Assembly: GCA_041658885.1 (NCBI GenBank)
Contig: JBAZZJ010000001.1
Location: forward strand, 124,001-188,000
Reading direction: 5' to 3'
Length of the DNA: 64,000 bases
From: VMGX01 sp041658885
Lineage (GTDB): Bacteria > Patescibacteriota > Minisyncoccia > Phycocordibacterales > 21-14-all-36-13
In this document: positions 1-5,328 of the stretch, piece after piece
Layout of the letters: every line of letters begins with the position of its first letter
How positions within the stretch are numbered: position 1 is the first letter of the stretch
Made by a program: the position numbers and the translations under genes
The notes under the pieces: model-generated
What the model saw: only the letters and a program-made list of their open reading frames with translations
Told to the model about the DNA's origin: nothing
Database searches by the model: none

Positions 1-43
1 GCTCTTTTCAATTGAATAATCAAAAAACAAAGGAGAAAATTCA

Positions 44-421
44 ATGAAAACAAATATGTTTTTCATTTTAGTTTTAGTTTTCTTTTGTGGTTGTGGGTCT
101 TCAATTACAAAAGAAAATGAAAAAACACAAATTGTTGAAAGGATATTTATGCACGAGCCAACAGAATATTCTTTCATGTATTTCAAACCTAACACTAATG
201 AGTTAAAAACTGCAACATATGGCATTGAATCAGAATATTTAAAAATAATATCTGATGTCAAACCAGAAAATAAACCATGGTTTTATTACGCGGAATTTAA
301 TGGACATAATCAACCTAGTTATCGTGTTTTAATAATTCATATACGGAATGTTTCCGATATTCAAGGAGGTGGATGGAATCATGGTAAGTTTGGTAGAGGT
401 CAGACCGTTGTTATTCAGTGA
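44..421 (+). CDS. hypothetical lipoprotein-like secreted protein, 125 aa
   Basis: Not a family I recognise. The N-terminus is a short hydrophobic signal (residues 5-14) followed by FFCGCG, so Cys15 or Cys17 could be a lipidation site, although the lipobox is not canonical. The remainder is polar and contains several aromatic residues. An AGGAG Shine-Dalgarno site at 31-35 supports the start, and a strong terminator follows at 443-466. It is the first of the small SD-led, self-terminated genes that punctuate this window. Function unknown; probably anchored on the outer face of the cytoplasmic membrane. Confidence 0.6.
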   Translation: MKTNMFFILVLVFFCGCGSSITKENEKTQIVERIFMHEPTEYSFMYFKPNTNELKTATYGIESEYLKIISDVKPENKPWFYYAEFNGHNQPSYRVLIIHIRNVSDIQGGGWNHGKFGRGQTVVIQ

Positions 422-442
422 GTTTTGAGTTTAAGACTTCAG

Positions 443-466
443 GCACCACATTCGTGGTGCTTTTTT
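443..466 (+). terminator. Rho-independent terminator of the 44-421 gene
   Basis: A 7-bp perfect stem, GCACCAC/GTGGTGC, with loop ATTC is followed directly by six T residues. Confidence 0.85.
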
Positions 467-484
467 AATGATATAATTTTTAAA

Positions 485-1072
485 ATGAGACAAAATATTA
501 AATATCTAATCGGAATTGATGAAGTTGGAAGAGGACCTTTGGCTGGACCTGTCTGTGTTTGTTCTACTATAATTCCAAGAAATTTTAAAATGTCTATTTT
601 CAGTGGGGTTAAGGATTCAAAAAAGCTATCAGCAAAGAAAAGAGAAGAGTGGTTTGAGAAAATTAAAGAATTAAAAAAGAAGGGTTTAGTTGATTATAAA
701 ATTGCCTTTGTAAGTAATTCGGAAATAGATAAAATAGGAATAACAAAATCAATTCAAAAAGCGATAAACAATTGTTTAAAAAGTATTAATCCAAAAACCT
801 GTAAAGTTTTACTGGATGGAGGAATAAAAGCACCTGAAAAATTTTTAAATCAGAAAACAATAATAAAAGGAGATGAGAAAGAAAAAGTAATTGCTCTAGC
901 ATCAATTATTGCAAAAGTTTCTCGAGATAAGGTTATGTGTGAATTTGCAAAAAAGTATCCGCAATACAGATTTGATAAACATAAAGGGTATGGAACTGCT
1001 TTGCATATTAAAAAAATAAAAAAGCATGGGCCTTGCAAAATACACAGAAAAACCTACATTAAAAATATTTAA
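485..1072 (+). CDS. rnhB: ribonuclease HII
   Basis: Cleaves the RNA strand of RNA-DNA hybrids and removes misincorporated ribonucleotides. The family signature IGIDEVGRGPLAGPV lies at the N-terminus and gives the first acidic pair (D and E). KDSKKLSAKKRE and LLDGG follow, with the remaining acidic residue in the DGG motif. KGDEKEKVIALASIIAKVSR and the C-terminal HKGYGT are typical. An upstream in-frame start at 425 exists but runs through the preceding terminator. ATG 485 is preferred because TATAAT at 472-477 ends 7 nt before it, which predicts a leaderless mRNA. The length of 195 aa is normal. Confidence 0.95.
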   Translation: MRQNIKYLIGIDEVGRGPLAGPVCVCSTIIPRNFKMSIFSGVKDSKKLSAKKREEWFEKIKELKKKGLVDYKIAFVSNSEIDKIGITKSIQKAINNCLKSINPKTCKVLLDGGIKAPEKFLNQKTIIKGDEKEKVIALASIIAKVSRDKVMCEFAKKYPQYRFDKHKGYGTALHIKKIKKHGPCKIHRKTYIKNI

Positions 1073-1073
1073 T

Positions 1074-1175
1074 TTTTAATTACTAATTTCCCAGCCTATC
1101 GCAGGCAGGTAATGAAATTTTAAAAATTCAAATTAGTGTATATACGCCATGGCGTATATGTAATTTTTATAATTT
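1074..1175 (+). repeat. TAATGAAATTT-type repeat with nested palindromes
   Basis: Begins with AATTTTTAATTACTAATTTC, interrupted by the palindromic insert CCAGCCTATCGCAGGCAGG, and resumes with TAATGAAATTTT. A second palindrome, TATACGCCATGGCGTATA, follows. The same frame of sequence recurs at 3149-3290, 12478-12590, 33052-33180, 42072-42108, 43104-43225 and 52978-53022, and the nested palindrome differs between copies. Confidence 0.7.
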
Positions 1176-1278
1176 TATAAGATATGATACTTAAATTGAC
1201 ATTATTAAACATCCCCTTGCTTTTTTATTTATTATATGGTACTATATATTCAGATAAAATAAACGGAGTTATTTATAA

Positions 1279-1863
1279 GTGGAATCAAATCAATTAAATA
1301 TTGACGAACTCTTGGCAAAGAAATTTGTCAAAGATAGGTCATTCTCGGCTGGAATAAAATACAAGATTGAGAATGGTAAAATTTATTTTCTTGTAGTTAC
1401 TTACAGAGGACAAAACTGGTTTTTCCAGGAAAAATTTCCTGGTGGAAAAAGTGAAAATGGAGGCACGCCTTTTGAAAAAGGTGAAACTCCACTTGAAACC
1501 TTGGAACATGAATGGTCGGAAGAAACCGGACGCAGAATTAAAAAAGCTAAATGTATCCATCACAAAATTTTAAAAGATGGACATGTTCAATTTTTCTTTT
1601 TAGTTGAAGAAGACGAAGAAGCCGGATTCCCAACTAAAAAAGATTCTGACACCGAACTTCCAAGATGGGAGCTGGCAACAGAGGCTTTACAAAACCTGTA
1701 CGGGCAACACAAAATCGCCTGTATCAAACTAATAGACAAATTATTAGTTGAAGATACAAAATTTTGTAATGTGGCCTATATGAGCAACCTCATAAATGTT
1801 CTCAAAAAAATGAAGACGAAATATCGTAGAGAACATTTATATTCACCTCGCCCGAGAGTTTAA
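1279..1863 (+). CDS. NUDIX-like hydrolase
   Basis: 194 aa. Residues around 55-85 contain FPGGKSENGG, then KGETPLETLEHEWSEETG. This matches the core of the NUDIX box (E-x7-x-E-x-x-E-E-x-G), with His in place of the usual Arg and an irregular spacing in the leading glycine. NUDIX proteins hydrolyse nucleoside diphosphates linked to another moiety; the substrate cannot be read here. The start is GTG with a CGGAG site 10 nt upstream, and a clean terminator follows at 1864-1886. It is a stand-alone gene between rnhB and rpmF. Confidence 0.75.
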   Translation: MESNQLNIDELLAKKFVKDRSFSAGIKYKIENGKIYFLVVTYRGQNWFFQEKFPGGKSENGGTPFEKGETPLETLEHEWSEETGRRIKKAKCIHHKILKDGHVQFFFLVEEDEEAGFPTKKDSDTELPRWELATEALQNLYGQHKIACIKLIDKLLVEDTKFCNVAYMSNLINVLKKMKTKYRREHLYSPRPRV

Positions 1864-1886
1864 GCCCGATTGATTCGGGCTTTTTT
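1864..1886 (+). terminator. Rho-independent terminator
   Basis: GCCCGA/TCGGGC stem with loop TTGAT, then TTTTTT. It ends the NUDIX gene. The rpmF promoter begins immediately after it. Confidence 0.85.
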
Positions 1887-1888
1887 AT

Positions 1889-1917
1889 TTGATATTTTTT
1901 AACGAATATTATATACT
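1889..1917 (+). promoter_or_regulatory. rpmF promoter
   Basis: -35 TTGATA at 1889-1894, 17-nt spacer, -10 TATACT at 1912-1917. The -10 box ends 9 nt before ATG 1927, so any leader would be only a few nucleotides long. Confidence 0.7.
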
Positions 1918-1926
1918 TCTTGAATT

Positions 1927-2184
1927 ATGACAGTAAGAATGAGACATACAAGAGCTCACACAGGAAACAGGAGAGCTCATCACGCAATAAAAGGTCCACA
2001 ACTTTCAAAATGTAAAGAATGTGGTTCTTTGCATGTAATGCATAAAATGTGTGAGAATTGTGGTAAATACAAAGGAAGAGTTGTAGTTGATATGCAATCA
2101 AAAATTGCAAAGAAAGCTGAAAGAACAAAAAGAAAAAGAAAAGAATTAGGACAAGAACCAGAAAAAGACACTGACAAGAAATAA
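1927..2184 (+). CDS. rpmF: 50S ribosomal protein L32
   Basis: Small basic protein of the large ribosomal subunit. It has the family pattern: RMRHTRAHTGNRRAHHA at the N-terminus and two Cys pairs, CKECG and CENCG, about 16 residues apart, forming a zinc ribbon. At 85 aa it is longer than the usual 55-60 because of a charged Lys/Arg/Glu-rich C-terminal tail, and tails of this kind also occur on S16 in this window. Its own promoter lies at 1889-1917 and no SD site is visible. Confidence 0.93.
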   Translation: MTVRMRHTRAHTGNRRAHHAIKGPQLSKCKECGSLHVMHKMCENCGKYKGRVVVDMQSKIAKKAERTKRKRKELGQEPEKDTDKK

Positions 2185-2240
2185 GTTTTCCATCCATAAT
2201 GTTTTTTAGTGTTTAATAGTTAGTAATTAGTTCTTTATTT

Positions 2241-3149
2241 ATGGCAAATAGACATCTTTCGCGCTCAATAGTTATGCAATCCCTTTTTGAATGGGATTTT
2301 TCTGGTAAAAATTCAAAAGAGTTAGATGAAATTATTACAAAAAATATACAGGAGTTCGCTCCCGACATTGATGATGATGATTTTATAAGAACTCTTGCAA
2401 AAAATGTTGTAAAAAACTTATCAAAATTAGATAAAATAATAGTAAAAGCGGCTCCAGAGTGGCCAATCAATAAGATAGCTGTCATAGACAGAAATATATT
2501 AAGGATTGGTTTACAAGAGCTTCTTTTTTCTAACAGAACAGAAGTTCCTCCAAAAGTTGCGATAAATGAAGCTATTGAATTAGCAAAAGGTTTTGGTGGA
2601 GAAAGTAGCGGAAGATTTGTTAATGGAGTACTCGGTTCTGTTTATAAAGAGTTGGGGGAGCCGGAAAAAGACCAGACAACCAGAAAAAAAATAAAAGACA
2701 TTCCTTACGAACAAATGCCAATTGAAAAATTAGGAGGAGCGGTTGTCTATTCAAAAAAAAATAATGAGTTTTATTTAGGTTTGGTTCATGATGTTTTTGG
2801 ACACTGGACTCTTTCAAAGGGAAGAATTGAAACCGGAGAAGACGAAAAGGAGGCAACCATAAGAGAAATAAAAGAAGAAATAGGAATTAAAATAAAAATA
2901 AAAGATAAATTGGGAGAAAATGAATATATTGCTTCAGACCCAGAAAAAGGAAAAATAAGAAAACAAGTTGTTTATTTTCTCGGAGAGTCAAAATATGAAG
3001 AACTACATCTTGGTAAGTCTGGTGGTCTTGATAACGCAAAATGGTTCAAATTAAAAGAGATAGTTGACCTTAATTTTTATGATGATATTCTTCCAATTAT
3101 TACAAAGGCCATAAATATACTTTTGCGTAGCAAAAGTAAGAATGCTTAA
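2241..3149 (+). CDS. nusB: NusB antitermination factor fused to a NUDIX hydrolase domain
   Basis: 302 aa with two domains. Residues 1 to about 138 are NusB: RHLSRSIVMQSLFEWDF, the DRNILRIGLQELLF helix, and PPKVAINEAIELAKGFGGES, the regions that contact NusE and boxA RNA. Residues 155 to about 295 are a NUDIX domain with a perfect box, GRIETGE-x7-REIKEEIGI. The reading frame is continuous, with no internal stop and an acidic/Lys-rich linker at about 138-155. NusB acts in rRNA antitermination; the substrate of the NUDIX part is unknown. The start is ATG without SD. Confidence 0.92.
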   Translation: MANRHLSRSIVMQSLFEWDFSGKNSKELDEIITKNIQEFAPDIDDDDFIRTLAKNVVKNLSKLDKIIVKAAPEWPINKIAVIDRNILRIGLQELLFSNRTEVPPKVAINEAIELAKGFGGESSGRFVNGVLGSVYKELGEPEKDQTTRKKIKDIPYEQMPIEKLGGAVVYSKKNNEFYLGLVHDVFGHWTLSKGRIETGEDEKEATIREIKEEIGIKIKIKDKLGENEYIASDPEKGKIRKQVVYFLGESKYEELHLGKSGGLDNAKWFKLKEIVDLNFYDDILPIITKAINILLRSKSKNA

Positions 3150-3290
3150 TTTCTAATAACTAATTTCCCTGCCTGCGACAGGCAGGTAATGAAATTTTTA
3201 ATTATAGGTTCTAAATTCAGTTATTTTTAAACATTTGCTATTTCATTAGTAATTAGAAATTGGAAATTATAAATTTAAAAATTAATAAAT
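3149..3290 (+). repeat. TAATGAAATTT-type inverted repeat before rnc
   Basis: The left arm reads TTTCTAATAACTAATTTC, is interrupted by the palindrome CCTGCCTGCGACAGGCAGG, and continues TAATGAAATTTT. The right arm, near 3240-3265, is TTTCATTAGTAATTAGAAA, the inverse of the left arm. The two arms could pair across about 110 nt. Confidence 0.7.
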
Positions 3291-3303
3291 TAATTTTTTA
3301 CAT

Positions 3304-3996
3304 ATGAAAGATTTTTTAGAATTTGAGAAAATAATAAAGGTTAGTTTTAAAGATAAAGATTTATTAAAACAGGCATTCACACACCGTTCTTATTTGAACG
3401 AAAACAGAAAAGGGAAAACAGGACACAATGAAAGGTTAGAATTTTTAGGTGATGCTGTTTTAGAGCTTGCGGTAACTAAATTTTTATATAATAAATATCC
3501 CGAAAAACCAGAAGGGGATTTAACCGCGATAAGAGCGGCACTTGTTAATACAAATACAATCTCAGAAGCTGCGAGAAAAATTAAAATGAATGATTTTCTT
3601 TTATTATCTAAAGGAGAGGCAAAAGATGTTGGTAGAGCAAGACAATATATTCTCGCTAATGCGTTTGAGGCGGTTATAGGTGCGATATATTTAGACAAAG
3701 GATTTGATGTTGCCGAAAAATTTATAGAAAAAAATATTTTTTACCTTACAGATGAAGTTGTAGAAAAAAACTTATGGCAAGATGCAAAGAGTTATTTTCA
3801 AGAAAAAGTTCAAGAAGAAATGGGTTCAACACCAATTTATAAAACTATTAAAGAAGAAGGACCCGACCATGATAAGTTTTTTTCAGTCGGAGTTTTTATA
3901 GATGATGTACTTATAACAGACGGTAAAGGGAAGTCTAAACAAGAAGCAGAACAAGAGGCGGCTGAAAAGGGGTTAAAGTTGAAAGGGTGGCGTTAA
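3304..3996 (+). CDS. rnc: ribonuclease III
   Basis: Double-stranded RNA endonuclease for rRNA and mRNA processing. The signature ERLEFLGDAVLELAVT is at residues 43-58, with the catalytic Glu/Asp, and a second acidic site is in ANAFEAVIGAIYLD at about 119-132. The C-terminal double-stranded RNA binding domain begins near residue 157 (DAKSYFQEKVQEE) and includes KGKSKQEAEQEAAEKGL. The length of 230 aa is normal. No SD is visible. Given the large number of long palindromes in this genome, many transcripts here are potential substrates. Confidence 0.95.
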   Translation: MKDFLEFEKIIKVSFKDKDLLKQAFTHRSYLNENRKGKTGHNERLEFLGDAVLELAVTKFLYNKYPEKPEGDLTAIRAALVNTNTISEAARKIKMNDFLLLSKGEAKDVGRARQYILANAFEAVIGAIYLDKGFDVAEKFIEKNIFYLTDEVVEKNLWQDAKSYFQEKVQEEMGSTPIYKTIKEEGPDHDKFFSVGVFIDDVLITDGKGKSKQEAEQEAAEKGLKLKGWR

Positions 3997-4098
3997 AGAA
4001 AAAAAAGCAAGAAAGCAATAAAGCAATAAAGCAAGAAAACAAAAATATTATGGATTAAAATCGTCCTTTGGGACAATTTTAATTATCCACAATTTTTA
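3997..4098 (+). repeat. AGCAATAAA-type tract followed by a CAYAATT-tail hairpin
   Basis: After rnc there is a degenerate tandem tract (AAGCAAGAAAGCAATAAAGC and similar units). A palindrome follows with arms ATTAAAATCGTCC and GGACAATTTTAAT, loop TTTG and tail TATCCACAATTTTT. This copy is nearly symmetric, with the inverse of the tail (AAAAATATTATGGAT) also present on its left. Related tracts occur at 8521-8568, 15325-15360, 48165-48240 and 57103-57130. Confidence 0.6.
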
Positions 4099-4099
4099 T

Positions 4100-4244
4100 A
4101 AAAGTACTTGACCCTGTTAAATCCCGCTATGTGCGGGAGTTTGCTTAAATTGGCTATTTAAATAAGGGTTTATCCTATTAAGTTCGCTATTTACAAGAAT
4201 TCATTGGAGCAAACTATTTAACAGGGTTGACAAGAGTACTTTTT
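4100..4244 (+). repeat. CCCTGTTAAAT inverted-repeat element
   Basis: Bounded by arms AAAAGTACTTGACCCTGTTA and ATTTAACAGGGTTGACAAGA (followed by GTACTTTT), which are inverse to each other. The interior holds smaller palindromes such as CCCGCTATGTGCGGG. The right end forms a TTGACA at 4227-4232 that works as the -35 of the next gene. Confidence 0.75.
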
Positions 4245-4253
4245 TGGTATACT
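4227..4253 (+). promoter_or_regulatory. promoter formed at the end of a repeat element
   Basis: -35 TTGACA at 4227-4232 is part of the inverted-repeat arm; -10 TATACT at 4248-4253. The spacer is 15 nt, slightly short. Drives the 4282 gene. Confidence 0.55.
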
Positions 4254-4281
4254 ATTTATCTGAATAAAAATCGGAGAATAT

Positions 4282-4476
4282 ATGCCAGTTCTTTCAAGAA
4301 GGAGAACAAGGAGTAAAACTTTGTTGGATTTATTAAAAGAAGAAGAAATAAATGAAGAAAAATTTCTTCTCCTAAAGCTCAAGGGTATGTACCCAAGGGC
4401 CAAGGGATTTTGCACGGATCCAAATTGCAGAACTCCAATTTACAGTGAGGACGCTGAATGTCCAAACTGCAAATAA
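4282..4476 (+). CDS. small zinc-ribbon-like protein, 64 aa
   Basis: Unrecognised. The N-terminal half is basic and helical (RRRTRSKTLLDLLKEEE). The C-terminus has CTDPNC and, 13 residues later, CPNC, a plausible four-Cys zinc knuckle ending the protein. A CGGAG site 5-9 nt before ATG supports the start, a repeat-derived promoter lies upstream and a terminator follows at 4482-4520. Possibly a small nucleic-acid-binding or ribosome-associated protein, but that is inference only. Confidence 0.7.
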   Translation: MPVLSRRRTRSKTLLDLLKEEEINEEKFLLLKLKGMYPRAKGFCTDPNCRTPIYSEDAECPNCK

Positions 4477-4481
4477 AAATT

Positions 4482-4520
4482 AGCCCGAGGTTTGTGATAT
4501 CAAACCGAGGGCTTTTATTT
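4482..4520 (+). terminator. Rho-independent terminator
   Basis: AGCCC-GAGGTTTG pairs with CAAACC-GAGGGCT, followed by TTTTATTTT. Its T-tract runs directly into the conserved end of the 190-bp structured repeat. Confidence 0.8.
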
Positions 4521-4702
4521 TCCAAAAAATAAGAAGCGGAGCGACTATATTTTTTGAGAACCCTTTCATCAATTTTGCTTCGGTTTATTGTTTAATTCTG
4601 TATAAGTATGAGATTTATATTCTCTCGCAACGCAGAGCTGGAATAAGCCGAGCGTAGCGAGTGCGTTGCCACAGGAATATTGTTCAAAATTGATGTGGGG
4701 TA
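4513..4702 (-). repeat. 190-bp structured repeat, copy 1 (inverse orientation)
   Basis: The inverse of this stretch is nearly identical to 39920-40110, with only scattered differences. Shared parts are the end block CCAAAAAATAAG and CGACTATATTTTTTGAGAAC, an outer stem made from ATCAATTTTG and CAAAATTGAT, and an inner stem from GCAACGCA and TGCGTTGC around CTGGAATAAGCCGAGC. It fills the 315-nt gap between the 4282 and 4792 genes. No open reading frame was found in it. Confidence 0.85.
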
Positions 4703-4711
4703 GATTCTTGC

Positions 4712-4740
4712 TTGACTTTTATAAAGATATAATATACAAT
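4712..4740 (+). promoter_or_regulatory. promoter of the 4792 gene
   Basis: -35 TTGACT at 4712-4717, 17-nt spacer, -10 TACAAT at 4735-4740. An overlapping TATAAT at 4728-4733 is too close to this -35. A leader of about 45 nt with a GGAGAG site follows. Confidence 0.55.
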
Positions 4741-4791
4741 ATCTAACGAATAAGTTCATTAATTTTTTAAATTAAAAACTGGAGAGTTTAA

Positions 4792-5082
4792 ATGACAGGA
4801 ATGACAGAAATTAAAAATGATTTCACGAAATATTTTTCTAAAAATTTTAACCTCCCGATTCTTAGCCAAAATGGAGAAAAAATCCATTTTGAAGCAAAAG
4901 AACAAATTTCGTATGAAGTAATAGACGAAATAATTCAAAAATTTTTTGAAGAAAATGGATATTCTCTTAAAAAAATATTATCCGGGGGATTTTTCTTTTT
5001 AAAAGGGAAGGAAAGAGTGATTGTAACAATCACGAATCTTTCAGGCAAATATCCTTTCTCTATTTTTATTTCAATTTCTTAA
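4792..5082 (+). CDS. hypothetical protein, 96 aa
   Basis: Unrecognised soluble protein with no membrane segment. It has a mixed alpha/beta look, with a hydrophobic beta-like C-terminus (RVIVTITNLS, FSIFISIS). An SD site, GGAGAG at 4781-4786, sits 5 nt before ATG, and a terminator at 5081-5108 overlaps the stop region. It forms a single-gene unit between two repeat-rich gaps. Confidence 0.6.
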   Translation: MTGMTEIKNDFTKYFSKNFNLPILSQNGEKIHFEAKEQISYEVIDEIIQKFFEENGYSLKKILSGGFFFLKGKERVIVTITNLSGKYPFSIFISIS

Positions 5083-5108
5083 CCCACTTAATGTGGGTTT
5101 TTTATTTT
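5081..5108 (+). terminator. Rho-independent terminator
   Basis: AACCCAC/GTGGGTT stem, five-base loop, then a T-rich tail. Confidence 0.85.
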
Positions 5109-5128
5109 ATATTTGAAACAAAAAAATA

Positions 5129-5163
5129 TTGTGGATCAAAAACCTCATTTAGAGGTTTTTGAT
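5129..5163 (-). repeat. CAYAATT-tail hairpin, inverse copy
   Basis: Reads on the minus strand as ATCAAAAACCTC-loop-GAGGTTTTTGAT followed by CCACAATATTTTT. Same design as the hairpins at 26681, 27261, 30385 and 51883 but in the opposite orientation, in the gap before smc. Confidence 0.55.
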
Positions 5164-5200
5164 TTGTCGTGTTAAAATATATATGTTAGAAAATTAAACC

Positions 5201-5328
5201 TGTCCCGTTAGAAATAAAACGGAACTGAGAATTAAAAATAAAATAAAAACATGTGTTTTTAAAAGAAATACAAAATTATAAGTTAACTTGTGGAAGTGTC
5301 TCTAGCACTACCAATTTTTAACGGGATG
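5201..5328 (+). repeat. N-terminus-donating element, copy 1 (smc)
   Basis: Left arm TGTCCCGTTAGAAAT at 5201-5215, right arm AATTTTTAACGGGATG at 5313-5328, inverse with one mismatch. It carries TATAAG at 5277-5282 and, 7 nt later, GTG 5290, from which 12 codons read MEVSLALPIFNG straight into the native ATG of smc at 5326. Same architecture as 13519-13646 and 59533-59660. Confidence 0.85.
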
